This document shows, one piece after another, positions 1 to 14,493 of a stretch of DNA of 64,000 nt. The translations under genes and the position numbers were made by a program. Every line of letters begins with the position of its first letter. Position 1 is the first letter of the stretch. The stretch is taken from positions 3,897,501 through 3,961,500 of the forward strand of contig CP126194.1 in the NCBI GenBank assembly GCA_030272155.1. The letters run 5' to 3'. The notes under the pieces were generated by a model, which was given only the letters and a program-made list of their open reading frames with translations, was not told the origin of the DNA and did no database searches. Source of the stretch: Tetradesmus obliquus. Taxonomy: Eukaryota > Chlorophyta > Chlorophyceae > Sphaeropleales > Scenedesmaceae.

Positions 1-2916
<2,916 letters not shown>

Positions 2917-3397
2917 CCTGCTTGGTTAGTCTTCTTGTTTGGTAGCATGTGCAAGGCGGCAGGCCATACTATGCCGGGCAGCTGGAGGCACTATGTCGTA
3001 CGCAAGTGTTCAGTTCTGGCATTTGTTACCTACTGTCACTTGGCTGTGGCTGATGTGCGTCTGTCAAGATTTGTTGCACTGTAACATCATGGCATGATGC
3101 TCTACCAAAGCGCTCCTGTGCACGGCTTCAAAACATCAAGTCCAACTAGATACTGCCGGATCTTGGCCAGCCAGGCCAGCTGCAGCAGCTCCGTGGTCCA
3201 GTGCTTTCATTGTGCTGCTGTTGGGAAAATCATCACGAGCCGAAGCTGTTGCAAACAGCACAACGTTTGTGCCCACCACTGCAGAGCAAGTGGTGCAAGC
3301 GTCATATGCCCACATGCACCCACTGTGCACACACGACCCGTTGCAACTTGAACTTTAGCACCCAAACAGATAAAAACTTTGGCACCTTGGCCTTGCG
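2917..3397. other. convergent intergenic region
   Basis: This is the 3'-to-3' gap between the FAD monooxygenase and the dioxygenase. Apart from a TGTAA motif at 3080-3084 that could serve the upstream gene, I see nothing coding or repetitive here. Confidence 0.5.
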
Positions 3398-4517
3398 TCA
3401 CGCCGCTGCCTCTGCTGGCGGCTGCTCATCCCACATCAACCCCAGCTTCTGCATAATGTAGTGCCCCGCCTTCACAGAGGTGTACTGCACACCAACACCA
3501 CCACCAGCAGCAGCAGCCCTATCATCACCACCTGGTGCCCCTCCCGCGCCGGCCTCTACACTGCCACCAGCTGCTGCTGCTGCTGCAATGGCTGCCGGCT
3601 GCACCACAGCATCAAAGTCGCAGTTGCAGAAGAAGGGTGCCGAGAAGCGCGCCCTGCTGCTGCCGTTGAACACGCGGTGCTCCGTAGATTTGTACAGACC
3701 ATTAGTCCACATGGCTGTCATGTCACCAAGGTTGACCAGGAATGCACCTGCAGGTCAGCGTGACCAGACCAATTTGGCAAGCCGTGAGTGCCGGAGCGGT
3801 ACAAATGATACACATGTAGACCCCTCATATGTGTGCTGCTATGCGTGCTACTCTGCTTGCCGAATCAGCCAGCCCTGATTTCATAACACTGGGGACGGGA
3901 GTAAGCTGCACATGGTGTCCCTTGAACTCCTGCTGTGACTTGCTGTGTGTGGAGCAAGCAGTGTGCAAAGCAGTGCAGCCAAACCAGCCCTGCCTGTGCT
4001 CTGAGCGGCCTCACCTGGTATGGTTGGTGCTGTGACCCACTTGGCTGAAGCCATCTTCACCTGCAGCCCAGGCACATCATCCTGGACGGCGGAAGAGTCG
4101 GACAAAGCGGCAGACAGGCAGTACGCACTTCAGCATAATTGAGGCATGATGTTGGCACGCTGCGAGGCTACTGCCTTCGATAGTTCGGCGGACCTGCTTT
4201 GAACATCATGCCCCAAGAACATCATGCCCCAAGAAAAACTAGTAGCATGACTGACCCTGCTAATTGTCCACATGCATGCATATGCGAGATGTTTCCAAGT
4301 CCTAACTTCCAAGCAGAAGCTGGGCTGGCACATGTGTGGATCTAAAAAGCTTGTGGGCTGCTGCTACACAGTAACACAGCATGCAAGCGCAGCTACTGAC
4401 AGCTTACAAGCCTACCTGTGCCAAGATGGTCATGAACCCGCAGTCGGTGTGCGTCCCACACCCAACATACTGCTGCTGCTGCTGCTGGCCGGCGTCAGCC
4501 GCACCAGTCACTGCCTC

Positions 4518-4560
<43 letters not shown>

Positions 4561-5653
4561 GCCGCTGCTGGCTGCTGCTCCCCGCCTGTGCTCTGTGGCG
4601 GTGGCGGGTAGCGCAGCAGCAGCAGCTGAGCCACAGGGTCCTGCATCTTGTCAGTAAAGAAGGCCTCAGGCAGACCCAGGGACAGTGCCAGGCCCCTGGC
4701 TACAACACGGCTCAGCTCCAACATGGATGCAAAGTAGCCCTGCACCTGCTGCTGCCAGCCTGGCAGCTGGCTGGGCCACACATTGGGGCCGTGCATTGGG
4801 GACCTGCTGCCCTCAGCACCTGCACAGGGACCACGTGCAGCAGTTCGTAACATGTTATTGTTGCGTTGCCTCAAGCGGCACTCGGGGCACCTACAGCATT
4901 GGTGAGACGCGTCCCCGTTGGTTGCTGTGCCTGGTGCTGGAGGCGTGCTGGACTGAGCAAGAGCTGCATATTCACCTTGCGACGAGGCATGTTGAGTCAA
5001 CCAGTGAGCAATGAAGTGCGTAGCTGCCAGCTGATCGCTGGCTGTTACGGTGTTATAACAGATGTTCAAACAACAAAAGGGCTCACCCAGCAGGTAGCTC
5101 TCCTTCCTGTCTGGCCCCACCACGCAGCTCTCCTCAGGCACACAGTTGTGGGAACCGCCCAGCCCTGTGTACCCGCGGTGCAACGGCGACAGCCGAGCAT
5201 CCAGTGCAGCCTTGGCTGGCTCAGGCAGGTCAAACAAGGCGCGTACTGCTTCAAACAGCGGCGCTGCTAAAATGCCGTGCCCCGAGACGTAGAAGAAGCC
5301 TGCGGCAGTTGAGCAGACAGAGGGTGTGGATGAAGCACGTTTGGTGTGGTACTGGAGATGGACTACCGTGATCAGCGAAACATGCAGTGTGCCCAACAGT
5401 GAGTTGAAGCACAGCACAGATGAGCGCAGCTTGCTGCAGCAGCAGGTGAGCATATCACGCGGATGGTAGGTGCAAAGTGTGCGGTGTGCAAGCAGCACTA
5501 TGATGCTCTGCTGGCCTTGCCTGTGTTGATGCATGCACGTCTGATGGCCTGAGCAATGGAGTCCAGATCCTCTTGGCTTGCACTGCCTTGGTACAGGGGT
5601 CCTATGTCAATCACTGGCAACTCCTCAGCTGATGCCACAGGCACCTCCATCAT
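3398..5653 (-). CDS. 2-oxoglutarate/Fe(II)-dependent dioxygenase (isopenicillin N synthase-like)
   Basis: This is a non-haem iron oxygenase of the IPNS/flavonoid-dioxygenase superfamily. Exons in transcript order are 5653-5521, 5299-5087, 4819-4416, 4081-4015 and 3747-3398; phases agree and give 388 residues, close to family length plus inserts. The N-terminus has LPVIDIGPLYQG. After the first junction comes NTGFFYVSGHGI, the family signature. The iron ligands are HTD in GCGTHTDCGFMTI and the His of STEHRVFN. The 2-oxoglutarate site is the RxS of RARFSAPFF. Poly-Gln inserts (13 and 6 Gln) lie just before the first iron ligand. A TAG sits in frame shortly upstream of the ATG at 5653, which supports that start. 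The first intron begins with GC rather than GT. The gene is divergent from the coiled-coil gene. The substrate is unknown; candidates include hormones, flavonoid-like compounds and amino acid derivatives. Confidence 0.92.
5300..5520 (-). other. GC-AG intron (dioxygenase intron 1)
   Basis: The donor reads CAG|GCAAGG and the acceptor GCCGCAG. Splicing here joins IRRACINTG to FFYVSGHGI, restoring the conserved motif in frame. A weak GT donor 14 nt earlier (AGAC|GTGCAT) is also in frame but would delete ACINT and the conserved Gly. Confidence 0.75.
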
Positions 5654-6490
5654 TGGCTCCTGCTGCTACAACAAGTGACACGCGCACTCCGCACAGTCGC
5701 TGAAAGTTACACCAGTAGATCAAGATAACGACTTGACGTGCTCAATTGTGCAGCTTGCAGGACGATCCTGGAAGCACAGGAATCGACGGTGGTGGTGTGT
5801 TGGTGACACTGCTGCACTTGATACAGTTTCTCAGTGCGACTGCCAGTCGATACGGCAGAATAACGTATATACAAACGTGAACCGTGGTGCGTGCATGCAA
5901 GGAGGGACCTGACAGCACCAGCAACAGTTGCAATCCGATGTTCAGGTCATTCCCATTTGACTGGTGACTGGCCAGGCCAGGCCTGAGCACGGAAATACAT
6001 GGTGAGGAGTAGCATGCACAGGTAAAAGATTAAATTTGATTGATGTTATAGTCGCACGTGTGCTTTCGGTTTAAAAACATGTCAGCTGAGCTCGTGGTGC
6101 TGCTTCCGCACTCACCTCTATTTGCCGCTGAAAACATACCCAAACAATGCAATTGTACATCAGGTTTGCTTGCTGACATGTAGTGTAGATTGCCAGGAAC
6201 GCCTTGGACTACTGATAACAGGACAGCAGCACTGAGCTATCGTGGAGACCCTGCTGGGATTGGAGACAAATAAGGCTCACTCGGGGTCACTGGTTATAGC
6301 CGCAAGTAAAGCACAGCTGCAGCAGCAGGTTCATCTGCCTGCAGTGCTGCTGACTGGAAGTCCCTGCACGCTCTGGGTTGCGCCAGCAGAACAGCAAGCT
6401 CATGCTGCTGTAGCACCGTAGCAGCTGCTAGAGGAGCCTAACAAAGGTTTCCACTCTCGGCTGCCTTGAGCAGCAGTGTCGCCAGCAGCT
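5654..6490. promoter_or_regulatory. divergent intergenic region, likely bidirectional promoter
   Basis: There are 837 bp between the two divergent start codons (dioxygenase on minus, coiled-coil on plus). It must hold both promoters and 5' UTRs. I recognise no specific element and no convincing exon in it. Confidence 0.45.
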
Positions 6491-9400
6491 ATGGACTCTT
6501 CTATGATGGCGTATGGCACGCCTTCCAGCATGCTGGAGAGTGCTGGAAAGCAGGATGAAGTGAGTGCTTGTTACAACCATGACACATCAGCATAGATTTA
6601 ACGGCATGCACATAGACATTGCAGCATGAGAGCATGCTTGCATACCTCAAACAGGTGGTCCAGCACCTGCAATGCAGCGTTTGTGTGTTGGCTGGCCTAT
6701 GACTCTCTTCTGTCCCACATGGCTTCGTTCCAGCTGACTGCTGTGCAGAGTCCAGCCCTGCTTACCTGCTTGTGACTGAAACTGCACGCCCTGCAACATC
6801 CGGCAAACTGCTCTTGCAGGTCATCCGGCTCAAAGCAGCTCTCAATGAGAAAGACATGGAGCTCATCGAGCTGCGGGAGCAGCACATGCAGCTGGTGGTG
6901 AGCAGCAGCATGCACTGTCTCGGCCGCATAATACGGGAGCTGGCAGCGGCAGGGAGACAGCTTGTCCCTGAATTGTGTGCAAGCTTCTCAGGTTGCAAGT
7001 GCGGGGCTAGTTGTGCTGGCAGGCTGCTGAATATCCAAGTCTGTTGGCTCCTCAACTGTGTTGGCTCCTGCCTGTGCAGGCTCGCAGCCAGGAGGCGCGC
7101 TCCAACTGGGAGAACGCGCTGGACACCAAAGACAGGGCCATCACGCAGCTGGAGGAGGCGCTAGAGAGCAGCAAGCGGGCACTGGTGAGACACAGCAGCC
7201 AGCAGCAGCAGCAGGCATCATCGCAATTGACAACAGCTGCAGCAGGTGATGTGACAGCTTATGGCGGCAGCTGCAGCTAGTGCTGGCTTCAACAGCCTCG
7301 GCGGTTGAAGAGCAGCAGCTACGAACGCATCTGTGCATCTGTGTGCTATATTGAGGCAGCAACCTTTCGCTAATCCGCTTGCTGCCTGTGATGCAGGAGG
7401 CTGCACATCGCCAAGCTGCTGCAGTCCAGGATGACGCTGGCGCTGGCATGTCAGTGCTGCAGGGCAAGGTGCACTTGCTGGAGGCAGCTCTTGCAGAGGC
7501 ACATGCCACGGTGAGCAACAAGGGCTGCGTAAGCCATGCAGCGCGAAGTGCTGCGCAGCAAGAGGTGGCTTTGTGCAAGTGGCAGTTGGCATGCTTGCTG
7601 CATGCGCGGTGTTAGCAGTCTGTGTGCACTTCTTCACACCAGTATTCAGCCGTCGCCTCACCCATGGCACTGTTTGCACTGCTGCTGTGTACATCACACC
7701 AGATCACGCAGCAGTCCGAGGCCATGTCTGACCAAGCCAAGCAGTTGGAGGCGGCCAGGCATGCCACATCACAGGAGGGCGCCGCAGCAGACGTGCGTGT
7801 GAGGGCGCTACAGCAAGGTGCGCGCAAGCACAGGCACAGCTTAGGTTCTCCTGTATGCTGTCTCGGCTGCCATGCTGGCATTGTTGTCTTGGCTGTCAGC
7901 GTGGCACGCCTCCACCTGTGCCCACAAACAGCATTTAATGTCAGCACTCACAGCATCACTATTTTAATGGCAGATAGCCCTCCGACAGAAGTGCTGCTGC
8001 AATGTTGTGCTGTGCGTTGCGCATTTGCTGCCACTGCAGAGCTTGCCAGCTTCCAGATGCAGCATGGCAATCTGCAGCGAGAGCTGAACCAGCTGCGTGC
8101 CATGACAGCAGAGAAAGACGAGAGGCTGGCTGACGCAGCAGGCGGCAAGCGGCAGATGCGGCAGCAGCTGGAGCAGCTCAGGCAGCAGCTGCGCGAAGCA
8201 GGTGAGGCCCAAGGCAGGATGCTGCTGCTGTGGGTTGTGGGGTTGTCTGGGGGATTGTGGCTGCGGGGGGTGTAGTAGCTGCTGCAGTGATGTGTTTCCT
8301 TGTTTGCAATGGCTGCACACCAGCATGCAGCAGCCAGTTGCATGTTTTCCAGTGCAGCTGTTGAGCCTGCTGGCCCCATGCTCACGCTTGCTGTTGTGCG
8401 TATGCAGAGCTCCAGCAGCGGGACCAGCCGAACCGCATGCAGCAGCAGCTGGCGGAGCTGAGCCAGCAGCTGCAGGTGGTGCAGCACAGGGCAGCAGCCA
8501 AGGAGGCCAGCAGCAGGAAGTACAAGGAGGCGGTGCGCGCCTTCAAGGTGAGGGTGCCATCGTTTCTAGGTGCAGCAGCGGCAGCAGCAGCCGCAGCAGC
8601 GGTGGCTGCGGCAGCCAGACAATGTTCAACTTGTTGGGATGCTTCATACTTCTGACCTGCTGCATGAACAGCCTGTCATACCGTACAGCTAGCACGGCCA
8701 TGTGCATTGAACTACGTGTATAAGGTGTGCCATTGCGTTCACGGTCTGACGCTATGCACGTACTCACACTGCTTCACACTGCATCTCCCTGCTGTTCCGC
8801 TTGTCTCTGCTGCTCAGACCAAGCTGCAGGAGCGGGATGATGCACTGGCACAACGCCAGTCACAAATCCTGGAGCTCCATACAGAGCTGTCGCAGCTGCA
8901 GCGCCTGCTCAAGCTGGGCCCCTCTGGCTCAGCAGCAGCAGCAGCAGCTGGTGGCCTCAGGAGCAGCAGCTTGCGCATGTCAGGCGGCATGGCACAGCCA
9001 GGCAGCCCAGCCAGAGCAGCTGGCGGCTGGGGCGGTGGCAGCTGTGGGTATGATGAGCGCGGCTCGCATGCAGCTGCTGCTGCGATGCTCGGCTGCAGCA
9101 GCTACAGCCCTGGCAGGGGAGGCGGCGGCAGCAACAGGGAGGGACTGCGGTCCAGAGGCAGCGCAGAGGACGTAGTGGCTGCTGCTACTGACGGTGAGTG
9201 CTTGTCGAGTGCCTTTGAAGCCAAAGCAGCAGCAGCAGAATGCACGCATGACAGAGGCTGCGTCATCAAGGACGTCCCTGCTGCTTGCGTGCTGCCTGGT
9301 GGCGGTCTTTTCATGTTGACTGATATACATGTGCTGGGCACACCGCTGTTTGTCTCACATCTAAAATCCTGCTGTCTGTCTGCTGCTGTGCTGCTGCGGC

Positions 9401-12302
9401 ACATACCATCTACACCACACCATCACATCACAGAGTTGGAGCGGCTGCGTGTTGAGGTGCACGGCTTCCACCTGGAGCTTGCAGCGCTGCAGGTGCAGCT
9501 CTTAGACAAGGATGCGCTGCTGCAGCGCGCGCTGTGCGACGCGTCGCAGCTCGATGCCGAGCGCGGCGCGGCTGCGGAGCGTGCGGAGGAGGCCACGCAG
9601 GCTGCCCTCAGCTTGGAGCGGCAGCTGCGGGAGGCGCAGCAGGTTTTGCAGGAAGTGCAGAAGGCTAAAATTGAACTGACAGAGAAGCTGGCTGCAGTTG
9701 AGGCGAGGGCTGAGGGGCTGCAGAGTGACCAGACGCGCTGGCTGCGGGCTGAGGGCGGGCTGCGGGCGCAGCTGCAGGAGGTGCAGGAGCAGCAGCAGGA
9801 TGAGGCGCAGCAGCGCGGGCAGCTGCAGCAGCAGCTCAAGGAGGCTGCGCAGCGAGAGGCAGACGCGACCAGGTGTGTGTTCAAGCATGTAGTCACAACA
9901 TTTGGATTAACCGGTGATTAGAGGCTGGCAGGTGAAGCCAGTGCGTTTGTGCACCTGGCCATGCACAAGTAGTTATACTGGTGGGTTGCAGCTGGCATGC
10001 TGTAGCTTGGATTAGCAGCAGCCCAGCAGCCTGGTGCTGTGCTGGCACTTGCAGGTATTAGAGCGCAGCTGAACCCCGTGCGGCCGCTGCTACTAGCTCA
10101 ACTGTTTTTGTACGCTGCCTGCTGTGTTGGTTCTCTGCTGCTGCAGGCGCATCCAGCAACTTGAGGCGCGTGCAGAGGAGCTGCAGGAGAAGCTCGATGC
10201 GACAGCCAGCGAAGCGGGGCAGCTCGTGCGCCGCGCTGACAGGCATGAGACGGCGAGCGCAACACTGCAGGTGTGTGGGCGTGCGGTGCTGTAATTGACA
10301 GCCGTAGCTGAGAGGCTGAGTGCATATGGCTGGGCGCTTGCTGTTCATTGTTTGGCATGCAGCCCAAATGTAGCCAAGGCTGAACCTGTACTCCATGTCA
10401 CTGTTGTCGCCAATACTGCTGCAGGCGCAGCTGGAGTCGGCCACACATGCTGCAAGGGAGTACGAGCATGCTGCACATGCATCAGACGCGCAGCTGCATG
10501 ACGCCAGCAGGCAGCTGCAGGAGCTGCAGCGGCACAGTGAGGAGCTAGCCGGGCGTTGCGAGGCAGCAGGGCGGGCGCGGCAGCAGGCAGAGGAGCAGGG
10601 CAGGCAGCAGCTCGCGGCAATGGAGGTGAGATACAGGGTGGGCGGGACTCAGGCACATCAGCGTGCAGGTACGGCCTATGCAAGCGTTCTCGTGATCAAT
10701 TTTCTTCTTCTGGCATCAGCTCCATGACACGAGCAGCTTATTGCTCAGGCTGTGTCTTCGGCTGCAGTGGCTGGAGATAACTTGAACACTGCCTCTCACT
10801 GGCTATCCAGCAATGGTGCTGTGATATGGTTGGTCCGTCAAAGGACACGCATCACCTGAACCTGAACCGGCCTTTGTGTTGCACTGCAGGCCAAGGCAGC
10901 TGCTGCCGAGCGCCGCGCTGCAGACTTGGACTCGCAGCTGCTGCTGCTGGGCCGTGCGCTGCGTGAGGCTGAGGGCGCCGCGCTGGACTGGCAGGCCAAG
11001 GCAGGACGGGCAGATGCAGCACGGCAGGAGCTAGGAGGCATGGTGGATGGCAGCGAGGCAGCAGTGCGGCAGGTGGGCGGCTGTGCGGTGTAAGGGAGGC
11101 ACCTTGCACATGTACTGCACCTGCTGGTAGGAGCGCTGGCGGCTGTGGGCTGTATGTTCTGCATTGGGCGCAGATGCCCTGTGCTGGTGCTGCCACATGA
11201 CACTGCACAAATGAATGAAATGCAAAGTTGCTGACAGCTGAAGATTCTGTGTGTTGTTGCTGCCGTGGCATATCGTGCTTCTGCAGTTGCAAGCAGACTT
11301 GGCGCAGCTGCAGCTGTCGCACAGCAGCGAGCGCGCCGCTGCAGAGCAAGCTGAGCAGCAGCTGCGTGCGGCCCTGTCAGACGCGCAGGCAGCCAGGGCA
11401 GCAGCAGACATGCGGCTGCTGGAGGTTGAGCGGCAGCTGGCTGATGCAAGGGGGCAGTGCGATTCACAGGAGCGGCTGGTGGGCATGCTGCGGCAGCAGC
11501 TGTCAGAGCAGAGCAGGGCAGTGGCGGCTGCTGCAGACCTGGAGGGCACTGTGCAGGTGAGGCAGTGAGCGGGGGGATGAATGTGATGCATGCTGGGTTG
11601 CTTTGGCAGGGCTGCCTTTGTACTCTCAGCGCAACATTGCCACATGCTGCATTCTGTGCACAGCGAGCGCGTTGCAACCAGTGCTGCTGTCGCATGCCCT
11701 CTGTGCCGCAGGCGTTGGAAGCTGCATTGGCGGAGCAGCGCCAGACCGTCAGCCAGCTGCGTGCAGCTGCTGCAGCTGCACAGGGCGAGCACCAGGCCAC
11801 TGTGGGAGGCCTGCTGGCTGAGCTGGCAGATAAGAGCAGCCAGCTGGTGGATGCTGAGCGGCGCTTCAGCCAGCTGGAGTCGCTGATTGGGCGCATTGCC
11901 TCACGCACTGGGGGTGTGCAAGCCGGGGGTGGGGTGCGGCAGCAGCAGCAGCAGTATCAGGCGCCGCAGATGCCGCAGGTGCAGCGGCAGAGCTCTGCGC
12001 AGGGGCTGATGTTTGGTGGAGGTGCGGCAGCTGGCAGGCTGTCAGGGCAGCAGCCGCTGTCTGCAGGCAGTGCTCTGGGTGTTGGTGGTGGGCCAGGGTT
12101 GGGCTTTGCAGCAGTGAAGCAGCAGCAGCAGCAATGGGAGCAGCAGCAACAGGGGCTGCTGTCGAGCCTGAGGGGCAGCAGGGATCAGCAGCAACAGCAG
12201 CAGCAAGGGATCGGGGCAGGCTGGGGTGCTGCTGATGGCAGCGTACTCAGGTCTGCTGGTGGATACACGGGCAGCCCCTCGGGCGGTGGAATCGGCTACT
12301 GA
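6491..12302 (+). CDS. large coiled-coil protein, 988 residues
   Basis: Fourteen exons fit splice consensus and phase throughout: 6491-6559, 6820-6897, 7080-7184, 7397-7510, 7703-7817, 8040-8201, 8408-8547, 8818-9193, 9434-9872, 10147-10270, 10425-10625, 10890-11072, 11287-11556 and 11712-12302. The protein starts MDSSMMAYGTPSS. It is then almost wholly heptad-like, Glu/Gln/Leu/Arg-rich coiled coil (for example LRAMTAEKDERLADAAG), broken near residues 290-380 by a Gly/Ser-rich linker. The C-terminal ~130 residues are Gln/Gly/Ser-rich and non-helical, after a last helix ending SLIGRIASRTGG. No enzyme domain is visible. Architecture suggests a Golgi tether, a centriolar/basal-body protein or a cytoskeletal scaffold; sequence alone cannot choose. 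Many small exons add one or a few heptads each. Confidence 0.82.
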
Positions 12303-13510
12303 CGTGCAGGCAGTTGAGGCGCCTGCATGCGGTTGATATTGTGGAAATTGTTGAGCTGCAGCAGCTGCTGCGTTTGTTTCCAAACGCTGTCTGCTCGCCT
12401 GATGTATGATGACTGGCTTGCTGGTCTTACCTTGCATGCAGCTATGCTGTTTTCTTTTGCGCACATCACGGTTGCTGTATGTGTTGGGTAGCTGTTGGCG
12501 GCAATTTAATTGCTCCACCACCAGCTGCATTCAGTAATAAACAGTACTGCAAGTGGTGTACTGCCGTCTGGTTGGCCGGAAGCTGGGTTAACAAGTCTTC
12601 ATATACCAAACTTGCTTGATATATGTCAGTTCGTGGCCTGCTGTAGCTAACGCCTGCGTTGCTGATTGGTCGGTGGTTACCAGCGACGGTTGCGCCACCG
12701 GCAGTCAGATTCGCCGATGCTTGAGTCACGAGCTGCTGGCCACACAACTCTCGTACATAAAGGTCGCCGCGTTGACGAAACAACCAGAAATGTTTCTTAC
12801 TCGCCAAACAACAGCGTTTGACATCGTCCCGTACCCGATTGCCGTACAGCAGCCCAGCCTGCTGCATAACTGACAGCAGTAGTTCAGTGCATTCAACAAG
12901 ATGCTTGCCAAGGCGATCCTCGGTCCTTTGTGAGTTCGGAGCTTATGCTCATAGTACGCATTCAGCAACGCAGATCTGCTTGACTGTTGCTGTTCTAACT
13001 TTTGGCACAGATCGCTGCATCTGCAGAAGTGGGCATTGTCACTACCAGCAGCGCCTGCCAGCATGGCAGTGCTTGCACATTGCAGCAATAGAATGACTGG
13101 GGGCTTAGACAGTTCAGTTGCAGGTGCTAAGTTTGCATTTGCTACTCCAGTCTGCATGCATGGATGTGTAGCCCTGGATCTGAGTGATCGTGCCGCCCAT
13201 CTGCTGCGTGATCACTGCATGCATGCAGTCACCATGCATTGCCCAGTCACCTCGTGATGTGCATTCCGCTGCGGCTGGCAGCTTGCCGCAGCACAACAAC
13301 CCTTATTTTTTGTGATGCTCCTCAGGCATTTAATTCTGTGGTACAGCGAGTGGTTTGGGCCCTGTGCTTCCATGCGGGCCCTGCTCCATGCGGCACTCGC
13401 ACCGCATCTCACCTGCTCAACTGCTGCACATTTTCAATGCGCCACTCACACCACCCCTCACCTGCCCACCTGCTGCATCACTGCACACCCTTCCCCCCAC
13501 CTCCTTACAG
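12303..13510. other. intergenic region and unresolved 5' part of the next gene
   Basis: This holds the 3' flank of the coiled-coil gene and, before 13511, the unresolved first exon(s) of the membrane-protein gene. A good acceptor at ~13324 (T-rich stretch then CTCAG) opens a short frame containing LILWYSEWFGP, but no matching donor is clear. Nothing else is recognised. Confidence 0.35.
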
Positions 13511-14456
13511 TTACCTGCCGGTGCTGCAGCTGGTCACTCTGGCCACGCTGCCAGCCGCCGGCCTCTACGCCATCGGCGGCCTGCTGGCCAGCCCCCTGGT
13601 CATCCCAGCCCTCATCCTGAAGAACCTGGCAGTGCTGGCCATCTTCACTCCTTTCCTGCTGCTGACGCTGCCTGTGGCGCTGCCAGTCGGCTTTGTGCTG
13701 GCTGCGCTGTGCCTGACACATGAGGTGTGCAAGGCGCTGTTCATCACCTTCACGCCGCTGCTGTGGCCGCTCTACTTCCTGTGCAAGTGGTGAGTGCCCA
13801 GTAGTGAAGTGTGGGGCCGGGATGAAGGTGATATGAAGGAACATCAGCGGTGTGCTGCAGAGACGCACTGAATGAGATGGGAGCCTGTGCTCTTGTTTGT
13901 TTGTAATCATGTTCTGCTTAGACACTGCGCAACATGCTGCTGAATGCTCCAGGACATAGCGAACTCAGAAAAATTACATGTCAGCCCATGCGCATGGGGG
14001 TCTGCAATGAAGTGAAGACGTAAAGCGTGGCAAGGGGACACCGTGTGTGCTTGCATCTGTCTGTAACAACCGCTACCCTTGCGAAGCAGGGATTGCTGAC
14101 TGTGCATGCTCTGGCTGTGCACATGAGGGCTAGGGCAACGCAACCCTCCACTCTGGTCAGAACTCGTTCCCTAACCCTTCCCTAACCCTTCCCTAGCCAT
14201 TCCCTAAAAGTTGCAGCAGCTGTCTCTCGCATATACAGAGCCTGCAGAGAGTCAAACGCTCCGTGTGGTCAAGGCAACTTTTACATCGGCTCATCACTGC
14301 TACACCGCCGCCTGCTGCTGCTGCTGCTGCTGCTGCAGGTGGAAGATCAGCTGCATTGTGAGCCAGGTCATCGTCACAGACACCATCATGCCCTGGCTGG
14401 TGCCGCTGCGCTTCACCTTCATCGCAGCAATCCTGCCCAAGCTGGCCATGTCCTAA
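13511..14456 (+). CDS. small polytopic membrane protein, 3' exons
   Basis: Two exons are clear: 13511-13789 and 14339-14456. They join through a phase-2 split Trp codon (CKW then WKISC). The ~131 visible residues form three to four hydrophobic segments: LQLVTLATLPAAGLYAIGGL, VIPALILKNLAVLAIFTPFL with LLTLPVALPVGFVLAALC, FITFTPLLWPLYFLC, and a shorter one near the end. The stop is TAA at 14454-14456. The acceptor of the last exon is a (CTG)7-CAG run. The first exon starts in phase 2, so at least one 5' exon is missing from this model. I do not recognise the family, and the compartment is unknown. Confidence 0.65.
14167..14210. repeat. short telomere-like CCCTAACCCTT run
   Basis: The sequence has CCCTAACCCTT twice, then CCCTAGCCATT and CCCTAAAAG, inside the intron of the membrane-protein gene. 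It resembles plant/algal telomere units (CCCTAAA-type) but is only about 44 bp. It may be an interstitial scar or chance. Confidence 0.4.
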
Positions 14457-14493
14457 GCTGGCCATGTCCTAAGCTGGCCATGCCCTAAGCTGG
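14441..14493 (+). repeat. 16-bp tandem repeat over the stop codon
   Basis: The unit GCTGGCCATGTCCTAA is repeated about three and a half times. The first copy encodes the last four residues and the stop; the rest are 3' UTR. Confidence 0.75.

Noticed and set aside
4404-5534. Single 376-codon exon for the dioxygenase
   Set aside because: Reading through inserts non-conserved residues; GT/GC-AG boundaries at 4820-5086 and 5300-5520 restore the family alignment in phase.
14167-14210. Chromosome end or telomere
   Set aside because: The CCCTAA-like run is about 44 bp, imperfect and inside an intron with genes on both sides.
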